Positions 27,062 to 36,597 of a stretch of DNA of 64,000 bases are shown here, piece after piece (position 1 is the stretch's first letter; every line of letters begins with the position of its first letter). The stretch spans positions 1,674,001 to 1,738,000 of the forward strand of contig NZ_CP039252.1 in the NCBI RefSeq assembly GCF_004795855.1. Direction: 5' to 3'. The position numbers were made by a program, and so were the translations under genes. The stretch comes from Hydrogenophaga sp. PAMC20947 (GTDB lineage: Bacteria > Pseudomonadota > Gammaproteobacteria > Burkholderiales > Burkholderiaceae_C). A model generated the notes under the pieces. It searched no databases. It worked only from the letters and a program-made list of their open reading frames with translations, and was not told where the DNA came from.

Positions 27062-30000
27062 ATGGCCATTCACGCCGCCCTGAGTCACATCACTCACTAC
27101 AAATACGACCGCCTGGTCGAGCTGGGCCCGCAGATTGTTCGGCTGCGCCCCGCGCCACACTGCCGCTCCAAAATCGTCTCGTATTCGCTCAAAGTGGAAC
27201 CGGCTGGCCATTTCGTGAACTGGCAACAAGATCCGTTCGCCAACTACCAGGCCCGCCTGGTGTTCCCTGAAAAGGTCAAAGAGTTCAAAGTCACGATTGA
27301 TGCGGTCTTTGAAATGGCCGTGTACAACCCGTTTGACTTCTTTCTGGAACCCGAAGCAGAAGAGTTTCCCTTCACCTACGACCCAGAGCTCAAGGAAGAG
27401 CTGGCTCCGTACCTGACACCTGAGCCGTTGACACCGCTGGTCAAGGCCTATCTGGACAAGATTGATCGCACCAAGCGGCGCACGGTGATCTTTCTGGTTG
27501 AGCTGAACCACATGCTCAGCCAGGACATCAAATACCTGATCCGGATGGAGCCAGGTGTCCAGACCCCCGAGGAAACGTTGAAGCTGGCCAGTGGTTCCTG
27601 CCGCGATTCGGGCTGGTTGCTGGTGCAGTTGCTGCGCAATTGCGGCCTGGCCGCGCGCTTTGTGTCGGGCTACCTGATTCAACTCAAGTCGGACGTGAAA
27701 GCCCTCGACGGCCCCAGTGGCACCGAAGTCGACTTCACCGACCTGCACGCTTGGTGCGAGGTGTATTTGCCTGGTGCTGGCTGGATCGGCCTGGATGCCA
27801 CCTCTGGTCTGATGGCGGGCGAAGGACACATTCCGCTGGCGTGCACGCCGATGCCATCGGGTGCAGCACCCATCGAAGGCGGCGTGGGCAAGTGTGAAGT
27901 GACCTTCGCGCACCACATGGGTGTGACGCGCATCTACGAGTCACCCCGGGTCACCAAGCCCTACACCGAGGAACAATGGGACGCCGTACTGAAACTGGGC
28001 GACGTCGTCGACGCCGAGCTGCTGGCCGGTGACGTGCGCCTGACCATGGGTGGAGAGCCCACCTTCGTGGCCGCCAGCGACCGCGACGCGGGCGAATGGA
28101 ACACCGATGCGCTCGGCCCAACCAAACGCGGATTTGCCACCGAACTGACGCAAAAGCTTCGCGACGAATACGGCCAGGGTGGCTTCCTGCATTTTGGCCA
28201 GGGAAAGTGGTATCCGGGTGAGCAACTGCCTCGCTGGGCACTCAACATTTACTGGCGCGCCGACAAAGAGCCCATCTGGGCCAACCCTGCGCTGTTCGTT
28301 GACGAGCGCAGGCCCACAAACTACACCAGCGCCGACGCACACCGCTTCACGCAAACACTGGCACGCAAGCTGGGCATCACCGACCAGTTCATGCAAGCGG
28401 CCTACGAAGACGTCTGGTACTACATGTGGCGCGAGCGGCGCCTGCCTGTGAACGTTGATCCGTTCAACTCTCGCCTGGACGACGAAATGGAACGCGTGCG
28501 TCTGCGCCGCGTGTTCACCCAGAAGCTGGACTCGGTGGTGGGCTACCTGCTGCCTTTGAAGCCCACTGATGCACCCCTGTCCGTGGGCCCCAAATGGACC
28601 AGCGGCCAATGGTTCTTGCGCGACGAACGCATGTACCTGATGCCCGGCGATTCGCCCATGGGTTTGCGCTTGCCGCTGGACTCGCTGCCCTGGGTAAATG
28701 AGGCCGACTACCCCTACATGGTGGAACAGGATCCGACCAGCCAGCGCCCGAATCTGGCGCCCCGCACCGCCATGGCCGCGCGCTACGTGGCCGGATCAGA
28801 CCAGGCCGCAGAAGCGCCGCGCAAGTTTCAGAGCCCCAGTGGCATGGCATCGCTCATGTCCACCGCGAATGCGCGCACCGGCACCCAGGCCGAGCCTGCA
28901 GACATCGACCGCGTGCCCGCCCTGAACGAGTCCGCCGCCTGGATCAGCCGGACGGCCCTTTGCGTGGAAGTGCGCGACCCGCGCCGTGCGAGTGGCCCAA
29001 AGGCCGAGTCGGTCGGCAAGGCCTCTTCTGTGCTCTACGTCTTCATGCCTCCGCTGGAGAAGCTTGAGCATTACCTGGACTTGCTCGCGGCCATTGAAGC
29101 CACGGCCGAAGAGCTGAAGATGCAGCTGGTGCTGGAAGGCTATCCGCCACCACGCGACCCGCGCATGAAGTTGCTGCAGGTCACGCCCGATCCAGGCGTG
29201 ATCGAGGTCAACATCCACCCGGTCACCAACTGGCGAGAACTCGTCAAAAACACCGAGTTCCTGTACAACGCGGCTTTCGAGTCGCGCCTGTCGGCCGAAA
29301 AGTTCATGGCCGATGGACGGCACATCGGCACTGGTGGGGGCAACCACTTCGTGATGGGTGGCGCCACAACCTCTGACAGCCCGTTCCTGCGCAAGCCCGA
29401 GCTGCTGGCAAGCCTGCTGCTGTACTGGCACAACCACCCTGCCCTGAGCTACTTGTTCAGCGGCATGTTTGTGGGCCCCACCAGCCAGGCGCCGCGTGTC
29501 GACGAAGCCCGCAACGACCAGCTCTACGAGCTGGAAATCGCGATCGAGCAGATTTACCAGAACCGTGAGGTGTACGGACAGAGCATGCCGCCCTGGATCG
29601 TTGACCGCACGCTGCGCAACATCCTGATCGACGCCACGGGCAACACGCACCGCAGCGAGTTCTCCATCGACAAGATGTACTCGCCCGATTCCGCCACCGG
29701 ACGACTGGGCCTGCTGGAGCTGCGCGCCTTCGAGATGCCACCCCATCCGCACATGAGCAGCGCCCAGCAGTTGCTGCTCCGTGCGCTGGTCGCTCGCTTC
29801 TGGAAGAGTCCATTCAGGGCTCCGGCCACGCGCTGGGGCACCGAATTGCACGACCGATTCATGCTGCCCACATTCATCAAGCAAGATTTTGATGATGTGA
29901 TCGCCGACATGAACCGCGCCGGCTATGCGTTTGATACCAGCTGGTTCGATCCGCACTACGAGTTCCGCTTCCCCATGGTCGGCGCGATCCAAACGATGGG

Positions 30001-30529
30001 CATGGAGTTGACCCTGCGCAATGCGCTGGAACCATGGCATGTGATGGGCGAAGAAAGCGCGGCAGGCGGTAACGCCCGTTACGTGGACTCTTCACTGGAG
30101 CGCATGGAAGTTCGTATCACCGGTATGAACCAGAGCCGCTACGTGGTCACCTGCAACGGCGAAGCCTTGCCGATGCAAAACACCGGCACGGTGGGCGAAT
30201 ATGTGGCCGGTGTCCGCTACAAAGCCTGGAACCCGCCCAGCAGCCTGCACCCCACCATAGGTGTGCACGCACCGCTGACCTTTGACATCGTGGACACCTG
30301 GGCCAAGCATTCGGTGGGTGGCTGCGAATACCACGTGGCCCATCCCGGTGGTTTGAGCTACGAGAGCCTGCCAGTGAATTCGTTTGAGGCCGAAAGCCGC
30401 CGCCTGTCGCGATTCAAAGACATGGGGCACACGCCAGGACCGATGGTGGTGCCTCCGGCTACCATCAACGCACCAGGCAGTCGCGAGTTTCCGTTCACCC
30501 GCGACCTGCGGCACAAGAAGCCCAACTGA
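27062..30529 (+). CDS. transglutaminase-like / DUF2126 predicted amidoligase fusion
   Basis: A 1155-residue two-part protein. Residues 1-90 form the bacterial transglutaminase N-terminal beta domain (ALSHITHYKYDRLVELGPQI). About 150-260 is a papain-like transglutaminase core with a plausible triad: Cys180 in SGSCRDSGWLL, His229 in DLHAWCEVYLPG and Asp245 in GLDATSG. The remaining roughly 850 residues are DUF2126, a family predicted to be a circularly permuted glutamine-synthetase-like COOH-NH2 ligase; ADVRLTMGGEPTFV-type sequence begins near 325 (actual text AGDVRLTMGGEPTFVAASD). No signal peptide, so it is cytosolic. It leads a plus-strand cluster with a P-loop ATPase, ATP-grasp/alpha-E and a second transglutaminase. 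The activity is a family prediction, not demonstrated. Confidence 0.93.
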   Translation: MAIHAALSHITHYKYDRLVELGPQIVRLRPAPHCRSKIVSYSLKVEPAGHFVNWQQDPFANYQARLVFPEKVKEFKVTIDAVFEMAVYNPFDFFLEPEAEEFPFTYDPELKEELAPYLTPEPLTPLVKAYLDKIDRTKRRTVIFLVELNHMLSQDIKYLIRMEPGVQTPEETLKLASGSCRDSGWLLVQLLRNCGLAARFVSGYLIQLKSDVKALDGPSGTEVDFTDLHAWCEVYLPGAGWIGLDATSGLMAGEGHIPLACTPMPSGAAPIEGGVGKCEVTFAHHMGVTRIYESPRVTKPYTEEQWDAVLKLGDVVDAELLAGDVRLTMGGEPTFVAASDRDAGEWNTDALGPTKRGFATELTQKLRDEYGQGGFLHFGQGKWYPGEQLPRWALNIYWRADKEPIWANPALFVDERRPTNYTSADAHRFTQTLARKLGITDQFMQAAYEDVWYYMWRERRLPVNVDPFNSRLDDEMERVRLRRVFTQKLDSVVGYLLPLKPTDAPLSVGPKWTSGQWFLRDERMYLMPGDSPMGLRLPLDSLPWVNEADYPYMVEQDPTSQRPNLAPRTAMAARYVAGSDQAAEAPRKFQSPSGMASLMSTANARTGTQAEPADIDRVPALNESAAWISRTALCVEVRDPRRASGPKAESVGKASSVLYVFMPPLEKLEHYLDLLAAIEATAEELKMQLVLEGYPPPRDPRMKLLQVTPDPGVIEVNIHPVTNWRELVKNTEFLYNAAFESRLSAEKFMADGRHIGTGGGNHFVMGGATTSDSPFLRKPELLASLLLYWHNHPALSYLFSGMFVGPTSQAPRVDEARNDQLYELEIAIEQIYQNREVYGQSMPPWIVDRTLRNILIDATGNTHRSEFSIDKMYSPDSATGRLGLLELRAFEMPPHPHMSSAQQLLLRALVARFWKSPFRAPATRWGTELHDRFMLPTFIKQDFDDVIADMNRAGYAFDTSWFDPHYEFRFPMVGAIQTMGMELTLRNALEPWHVMGEESAAGGNARYVDSSLERMEVRITGMNQSRYVVTCNGEALPMQNTGTVGEYVAGVRYKAWNPPSSLHPTIGVHAPLTFDIVDTWAKHSVGGCEYHVAHPGGLSYESLPVNSFEAESRRLSRFKDMGHTPGPMVVPPATINAPGSREFPFTRDLRHKKPN

Positions 30530-30599
30530 AACTGAAACCAGAGGCCGGCCCATCCCGCCCGCTTCTGGCCTCTACTCACCACAAGAAACCGGCAACAAC

Positions 30600-31307
30600 A
30601 TGGCAACTCTCAACTTCATCGGCGGCGAAAAAGGCGGCGTCGGTAAATCGGTCGCGGCGCGCGTGCTCGCTCAATACTTCATTGACCGGGGTCAACCGTT
30701 CACGGGCTTTGACACCGATCGCTCCCACACCTCTTTCACCCGCTTTTACGCAGACTACGCAGCGCCCGTGGTGGTGGACTCTTACGAAGGCCTGGACCTG
30801 ATCGCAGGCGAGTTCGAAGATACCCCAACCCTTGGTGTGAAACACAGCGTCATCGTCGATCTGGCCGCGCAAACGGCGGCGCCGTTGGCGCGCTGGATGC
30901 GCGACTCTGACGTTCTCGCCCTGCTGGGCAGCATGGGCGTCACGGTGAACTTCTGGCACATCGCCGATGCGGGCAAAGACTCTGTCGACCTGCTCGATCG
31001 GCTCATCAACACCTATGGTCCTGGACCCAACTACTTCGTTGTGAAAAACGAAGGCCGGGGTACCGATTTTTCCCAGCTGGAAAATTCCGCTGCCTTGAAA
31101 AAAACCTTGGCCCTGGGTGGCCGGGTGATCTCTCTGGGGCAGCTTCACGAAGGCAGCATGCGCAAAATCGATCGCCGCAATGCCAGTTTCTGGGCGGCCA
31201 TCCACACCGCGGAAGGCCCTGATGCCCTGGGGATGCTGGAACGCCAACGCGTCAAAACCTGGCTGCGAAATACCTACGCCACGCTGGATACCTTGCCGTT
31301 GAAATGA
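30600..31307 (+). CDS. ParA/MinD-like P-loop ATPase
   Basis: A 235-residue cytosolic protein. A deviant Walker A, GEKGGVGKSV, spans residues 9-18, with Lys11 as the MinD/ParA-type signature lysine. GFDTDRSHTSF near 36-46 matches the switch I/A' position, and VIVDLAAQ (Asp87) the Walker B. The C-terminal half is not like plasmid ParA. There is no ParB partner nearby. It lies 70 bases after the DUF2126 gene and 160 bases before the ATP-grasp gene on the same strand. I infer a role in, or localisation of, that system, but an unrelated insertion into the locus is possible. The ATG at 30600 was chosen because the fold starts at once (MATLNFIGGEKGG). Confidence 0.8.
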   Translation: MATLNFIGGEKGGVGKSVAARVLAQYFIDRGQPFTGFDTDRSHTSFTRFYADYAAPVVVDSYEGLDLIAGEFEDTPTLGVKHSVIVDLAAQTAAPLARWMRDSDVLALLGSMGVTVNFWHIADAGKDSVDLLDRLINTYGPGPNYFVVKNEGRGTDFSQLENSAALKKTLALGGRVISLGQLHEGSMRKIDRRNASFWAAIHTAEGPDALGMLERQRVKTWLRNTYATLDTLPLK

Positions 31308-31467
31308 GTATCGACACCCGCGTTCACGATCGTTGGGGGGCGACCCGCCGCCGATTGCCCAAACTCCGGATGGCCCGCCCATGACGGTCGTAACGTGTGA
31401 ACTGCAGGGGAAAGGGCGGCCGCAGCCGGCTTTTTCGCCCTGAGCGCTGCTGGCATACTCCCCCTAA

Positions 31468-34071
31468 GTGAACCTCGATACATCCGACTCCCTATTTGGC
31501 ACTCTCGGCCCCGGTACGCCCGGCGACTGGGCTTCGTCGCTGTCCATTCCCGCGAGTGCCGGGCACCGCGACGAGCTGCGCGGCGCGATCAGCGACGGGA
31601 CCACCACGGACGGCGGGTTGGCCGATCCCTGGGGGCAATTTTTCGAACACATCGGCGCTGACGGGTTCACCGACCTGAACCGGCGCGCAGAAAACCTGCA
31701 ACGCCAGATCCGCGACAACGGCGTCACCTACAACGTCTACGCCGATACCGACAAGGGGCTGAAACGCCCATGGGCTCTGGACCTGTTCCCTATGATCATC
31801 AGCCCGACAGACTGGGCGAAGATCGAGACGGGCGTTCTGCAGCGCGCGCGCCTGAACAACCGCATCATGGCCGACCTGTATGGCGAGCGCGACCTGCTCC
31901 GGCGGGCCATGTTGCCCGCCGCACTGGTGCAAGGGCACCCGGGCTACCTGCGCTCCATGCAAGGCGTCAGGCCGCCCGGCGACACCTGGCTGAACATCAT
32001 GGCGTTCGACCTCGCCCATGGTCCCGACGGGCAGTGGTGGGTGGTGGGACAACGCACGCAGGCACCGTCTGGCTTGGGCTATTTGCTGGAAAACCGCATT
32101 GCGATTTCGCGACAGTTTCCCAAGCCCTTTGTCGGGATGAAGGTGCAGCGCCTGGCGGCCAGCTACCAGGCGCTGATCGAAGGCATCAAACAAATGGCGC
32201 CCGAAGGCGAAAACGCCCGCATTGCCCTGCTCACGTCCGGGCCCCACAACGAAACCTACTTCGAGCATGCCTATCTGGCCCGCTACCTCGGTCTGACGCT
32301 GGTGGAAGGCAACGACCTCACGGTGCGTGACCAGCGCCTCTACCTCAAGACACTCAAAGGACTCGAGCCGGTCCACGCGCTGATCAAGCGCATGGACGAC
32401 GAGTGGCTGGACCCGCTGGAGCTTCGTTCAGACTCCAAGCTGGGTATTCCCGGCCTGCTGCAGGTGCTGCGCGCCGGCAACCTGTTGCTCGCCAACTCCC
32501 CGGGCTCAGCGCCTCTGGAATCCAGCGCCCTGCTCGGTTTTCTTCCCGCCATCAGCCGCCACCTGCTCGGTGAGGAGCTCAGCCTGCCCTCGCTGAACAC
32601 CTGGTGGTGCGGCGAAGACGCTGCGCTGCGTGAAGTACTGCCTTTGCTGCGCAAGAGTGTGATCAAACCCAGCTATCCACGATCTGGCCTGGACACGGCC
32701 ATGGGCCAGTCCCTGACCTCCCGCGAGCTAGACGAATGGGCGGGCCGCATGTTGCGACACCCTGACGACTACACGGTGCAATCGTGGTTGCCCCTGTCCC
32801 AGACACCGACCTGGGCCGAGCGTCGCTTGATGCCGAGGTCGGCGATGCTGCGCGTGTTCGCGCTGGCAGACGGACCTCAGTCCTGGCGGGTATTGCCTGG
32901 TGCGCTGGTGCGATTGGCGCCTCGCGGCCAGCTCATCGCCGCCATGCAGCGTGGTGGCAGCAGCGCCGACTGTTGGGTCATGACTGAAGGCCAGGTGGAC
33001 CATACCAGCCTCTTGCGCTCGGCACCGACCACCCTGGCCATGGCCCATCAGGAGCGCCCGGTCACAAGCCGCGCTGCCGAAAATCTCTTCTGGCTGGGCC
33101 GCTACACCGAGCGTGCCGAAACCGGCATCCGCCTGGCCAAGATCGTGCTCGAGCACATGGACGGCGAAGAACCAGACTCACCCGCGCTGACCGCCTGGCT
33201 GTCGGCCGTGGCTGAAGAGAACTCGCTGGTGCTGCCCGATGTGCCATCGGCCCTGCAATCGGCTCGGGTTTTCACCCGCAGCCTGGTCGCCAGCCTGTCA
33301 CCACCCGCCGACGCCGAGACCCCGTCATTCAGCGTCGGCTACAACCTCAGCGCACTCAGGGGCACAGCCGCTCAAGTTCGAGAGCGCCTGTCTCAAGAGC
33401 ACTGGAACCTCATTGAGCGCGCCGCGTCCGGCTTTGCCAATGACTGCGCGATACTGTCGGCCGAAAGCGATTTCGGCAATGCCGATGCCCTGGGCGCCTT
33501 GAACAGCGCCAGCGAACTGCTGGCCGCGATCACCGGATCGCAAACCGACCGCATGGTGCGCGACAGCGGCTGGCGGTTGCTGTCGATCGGGCGGCATATC
33601 GAGCGCCTGTCAACATTGACGCGCGCCCTCCAGCTCGGCATAAAGCACGGTTGCCTCAATGACACCGCCGGCTTCGAAGCCATGGTGGCATTGTTCGACA
33701 GCACCATCACCTTTCACGCGCGTTACCAGCAAAGGCGAGACATGGTGGCGCTGGTCGATTTGCTGGTCATCGACCGCGACAATCCACGCTCCCTTGGCTG
33801 GGTCCTGCAAACCCTGCGGGCCCGATTGTCCAAGCTGTCCCAGAGCGCCAAGGCGCAAGATGCGGTGTTGGCGCTTGAGCTTCCCGACCCCGATATATGG
33901 GTGCTGGCCGATCTCAGCTACTGGCAGCGCGACCCGGAGGGCCGCCGCACTTACCAAGCCCTGTCCGAGCTGCTCACCCATTGCGAACAGGCAGCGGGCC
34001 ACCTGTCTGACGAGATTACACGACTGCACTTCAGCCATTCAGATCGACGCAACCAGTCCCTGGGCGCCTGA
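31468..34071 (+). CDS. circularly permuted type 2 ATP-grasp protein fused to alpha-E domain
   Basis: An 867-residue fusion. About residues 60-500 are the circularly permuted ATP-grasp: AKIETGVLQRARLNNRIMAD, LYGERDLLRRAMLP, then GLGYLLENRIAISRQFP, and later KPSYPRSGLDT and SWLPLSQTPTW. About residues 530-855 are the alpha-E domain, whose two ER motifs are visible as GRYTERAETG (near 547) and GRHIERLSTL (near 711). ATP-grasp enzymes join carboxylates to amines through acyl phosphates. The alpha-E function is unknown. Many relatives encode the halves as separate genes. The start is a GTG at 31468 with no purine-rich site upstream; the first about 50 residues are low-complexity, so a downstream start is possible. 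Confidence 0.9.
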   Translation: MNLDTSDSLFGTLGPGTPGDWASSLSIPASAGHRDELRGAISDGTTTDGGLADPWGQFFEHIGADGFTDLNRRAENLQRQIRDNGVTYNVYADTDKGLKRPWALDLFPMIISPTDWAKIETGVLQRARLNNRIMADLYGERDLLRRAMLPAALVQGHPGYLRSMQGVRPPGDTWLNIMAFDLAHGPDGQWWVVGQRTQAPSGLGYLLENRIAISRQFPKPFVGMKVQRLAASYQALIEGIKQMAPEGENARIALLTSGPHNETYFEHAYLARYLGLTLVEGNDLTVRDQRLYLKTLKGLEPVHALIKRMDDEWLDPLELRSDSKLGIPGLLQVLRAGNLLLANSPGSAPLESSALLGFLPAISRHLLGEELSLPSLNTWWCGEDAALREVLPLLRKSVIKPSYPRSGLDTAMGQSLTSRELDEWAGRMLRHPDDYTVQSWLPLSQTPTWAERRLMPRSAMLRVFALADGPQSWRVLPGALVRLAPRGQLIAAMQRGGSSADCWVMTEGQVDHTSLLRSAPTTLAMAHQERPVTSRAAENLFWLGRYTERAETGIRLAKIVLEHMDGEEPDSPALTAWLSAVAEENSLVLPDVPSALQSARVFTRSLVASLSPPADAETPSFSVGYNLSALRGTAAQVRERLSQEHWNLIERAASGFANDCAILSAESDFGNADALGALNSASELLAAITGSQTDRMVRDSGWRLLSIGRHIERLSTLTRALQLGIKHGCLNDTAGFEAMVALFDSTITFHARYQQRRDMVALVDLLVIDRDNPRSLGWVLQTLRARLSKLSQSAKAQDAVLALELPDPDIWVLADLSYWQRDPEGRRTYQALSELLTHCEQAAGHLSDEITRLHFSHSDRRNQSLGA

Positions 34072-34150
34072 GTGAGACCACTCGAAGCCCCTCAAGACCG
34101 CCTGGTGGTTCCCACTCGCGCCCATCCCATCATTTGGCGGAATCATTGAC

Positions 34151-35173
34151 ATGCTGCTGCGCATCCTGCACCGCACCCACTACGACTACCAGGGCACCAT
34201 CGATATGGCGCAGCACATGGTGCACCTGTCGCCGATCGAAACGGCCTCCCAAAAGGTGTTGAAGCACTCGCTGAATATCACCCCCGAACCAGCTGCGCGC
34301 AGCCAGACTGTCGACGTCTTCGGCAACATGCGCACCTTTTTCTCGCTGCAATCGCCCCATGAAACACTCACGGTCGAAGCCGATACGCTGATCGAAACCA
34401 GCGAACCCCAACCGCTGCCCTACAGCCTCGAATGGACCGCCTTGAGCTGGGAACGCGTGCGCGAGCATTTCCGATACCGCACCAAAGCCCCTTACGACCC
34501 GGCCAGCGAATTCCTGTTTGCTTCACCTTATGTGCCACGCGATGATGCCTTTGCGGCCTTCGCCATGCCCGTCTTCGGCGAAGACGTGCCGCTGCTGGAG
34601 GCCGCACGCGCCTTGATGGAGCGCATCCACACCGAGCTGAAATACGAGACGGCCAGCACCGAAGTCAACACACCAGCGCTGGAAGCGCTGGAACAAGGCA
34701 AGGGCGTGTGCCAGGACTTCGCCCACATCATGTTGGGCTGCTTGCGCAGTCTGGGCCTGCCCGCGCGGTATGTCAGCGGCTACCTGCTCACCCAGCCGCC
34801 CCCTGGCAAACCCCGCCTCATCGGTGCCGATGCCTCGCACGCATGGGTGTCGGTGTACTGTCCGTTGCCGCAAAGCCTGGAAGACAGCGAGGGCAAAACC
34901 GCTCCGCCCAGCGGCATCTGGGTCGACTACGACCCCACCAACAACCGCTGTGGTTGGGGCAGTCCTGGGGAAGACTATGTCACCCTGGCCACGGGTCGTG
35001 ACTTTTCAGACGTCTCGCCCATGCGTGGCGTGATCCAGGGCGCGTCACAACACGAGCTGGAAGTCGCCGTGACCGTGGCGCCGCCTGATGAATGGGACAA
35101 GCTCGCGACGCGAGCGCCTGCGCCAGCTGCGAACCAGACTCAAACGCAAACCCAATCCCAAACATCAGTTTGA
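34151..35173 (+). CDS. transglutaminase-like cysteine protease-fold protein
   Basis: A 340-residue protein with the bacterial transglutaminase N-terminal beta domain (LLRILHRTHYDYQGTIDMAQ) and a C-terminal transglutaminase core. The triad candidates are Cys187 in GKGVCQDFAH, His230 in DASHAWVSVY and Asp261 in YDPTNNR. It has no signal peptide. The C-terminal tail is a Gln/Thr low-complexity run (about residues 328-340). A short insert (about 241-255) lies between the His and Asp motifs. It is the fourth gene of the cluster, 79 bases after the ATP-grasp/alpha-E gene. Homologues in this context are predicted amidases or peptide ligases rather than protein cross-linkers. Confidence 0.9.
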   Translation: MLLRILHRTHYDYQGTIDMAQHMVHLSPIETASQKVLKHSLNITPEPAARSQTVDVFGNMRTFFSLQSPHETLTVEADTLIETSEPQPLPYSLEWTALSWERVREHFRYRTKAPYDPASEFLFASPYVPRDDAFAAFAMPVFGEDVPLLEAARALMERIHTELKYETASTEVNTPALEALEQGKGVCQDFAHIMLGCLRSLGLPARYVSGYLLTQPPPGKPRLIGADASHAWVSVYCPLPQSLEDSEGKTAPPSGIWVDYDPTNNRCGWGSPGEDYVTLATGRDFSDVSPMRGVIQGASQHELEVAVTVAPPDEWDKLATRAPAPAANQTQTQTQSQTSV

Positions 35174-35538
35174 ACCCGTTGCTGACTGGAACACCGTTCA
35201 GTATTTGCCACAACGGTCAGGCGCTTCGATTCGTGCCGTGTTTTCCCTGCTTGCGGCAAAACCAATCACCGAAGAATGGCAATGCCACGGTCAGGCACTG
35301 CGATGCCGGTCTGTCAATCGCACACCTCGCCCCAGCTTGAGCTTCCCGGTAAGGACGACGCGGTGGCCTGGCCAGGTTGAATGTGGGCCCCGAAACAGCC
35401 CGTCAACGCCAGGCCAACTGTCGCAGCACTTCCCACCATCGCCCTCATCACCCGAAGTCCTCAGGTGGTCAACACCTGGTTTGCCCCCCCGAACGCACCA
35501 GCCCACAGAAGACTTTCGGGGTTGAGGCGCGGCCGGAA
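35174..35538. other. intergenic region after the transglutaminase locus
   Basis: 365 bases between the end of the transglutaminase gene and the end of the convergent crotonase gene. Short open frames cross it but none has family resemblance or a good start. No strong hairpin with a T run was found. Confidence 0.5.
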
Positions 35539-36357
35539 TCAACGCCCGGTGAACACCGCCTTGCGTTTTTCCACAAAAGACCGCACGCCTTCGGCCCAGT
35601 CTTCGCTGGCAAAAATGCGCTGGCCGATGGCCGGAAAATCGGCCACCGCAGCGGCGGGACCTTCTTCCACCGCCTTGATCGTGTTGAGCCGCGTGGCCTG
35701 CACCGCCAGAGGTGCCTGCTCGGCAATGCGCTCGGCGATGGCCATGGCTTCTTTCAGCACCTGATCGTTGGGCACCAGCTTCTGCACGAAGTTGAGGCGG
35801 TAGGCCGTGGGGGCATCGAAGTCATCACCGGTGAGCAGCAGCAGCATGGCGTTGCCCAGACCCGCTCGTTGGGACATGCGCAAGGTGGCACCTGCGCCGG
35901 CCATCAAGCCCCGCTGCACTTCTTTCTGGCTGAAGCGGCAATCTTCCCCGGCAATCACGATGTCTGCGCCCAGCATGAGCTCGATACCCACGGTGAAACA
36001 GATGCCTTTGACAGCCGCAACCACGGGTTTGGTGCGGCGGCGGTAGCCCGGTTTTCCGAAATCATGGGGCTCCACCAGGCCCTCGGGCACGACTTTTTCG
36101 CCCCGCTCCAGATGGGCCTGAATGGACGGCATGTCCAGGCCGGCCGTGAAGTGGTCGCCGAACGCATGCAGTACCCCGATACGCAGCTCGGGCTCGTCGT
36201 CCAGGCGGGTGTAAGCCTCGGCGAGTTGCCTGAACATGGCCGGCGTCCAGCCATTGCGCTTGGCGGGGCGGTTGATGCCGATGAGCAGGATGTTGCCAAC
36301 AACCTGCGTATCGATGCAGCCTTCGGCAGGGGGCGTTTGGGTGGGTTGAATGTGCAT
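35539..36357 (-). CDS. enoyl-CoA hydratase/isomerase (crotonase) family protein
   Basis: A 272-residue crotonase-fold protein. The substrate-binding strand LLIGINRPAKRNGW, the first oxyanion segment HFTAGLDMPSIQ and the second oxyanion region VAAVKGICFTVGIELML are visible. The catalytic acidic residues cannot be assigned with confidence, since the segment after VKGICFTVG differs from the classical enoyl-CoA hydratase. The ATG at 36357 (MHIQPTQT) is preferred to a GTG at 36402, although neither has a strong ribosome site. It is divergent from the hot-dog-like gene at 36598. Confidence 0.87.
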   Translation of the reverse strand: MHIQPTQTPPAEGCIDTQVVGNILLIGINRPAKRNGWTPAMFRQLAEAYTRLDDEPELRIGVLHAFGDHFTAGLDMPSIQAHLERGEKVVPEGLVEPHDFGKPGYRRRTKPVVAAVKGICFTVGIELMLGADIVIAGEDCRFSQKEVQRGLMAGAGATLRMSQRAGLGNAMLLLLTGDDFDAPTAYRLNFVQKLVPNDQVLKEAMAIAERIAEQAPLAVQATRLNTIKAVEEGPAAAVADFPAIGQRIFASEDWAEGVRSFVEKRKAVFTGR

Positions 36358-36597
36358 GACTGGGCTGGGCTCAAGTGGTGTTGAAGGGGCACGCGCAGAC
36401 ACCCATTCGGTGCCTCGCGCAGTGGTGCGATGGTCGAATGTTCACCCGGTTGCCATGCCAGGGACTGACTCGCAGGCGACTGCCCGCCTGCAGCGGTGCC
36501 GTCTATGCTGAGCGCCCAAGTCGGTCCGATGCACTGTTGCTGTGTGCTGCGATCCTCGTGTTCTTTGTGTTTGCCGATGGCCCTACCCCACCCCACC

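Noticed and set aside
28796..30040. 414-codon minus-strand frame opposite the DUF2126 gene
   Set aside because: No motif or start signal; the plus-strand gene is a recognisable family throughout.
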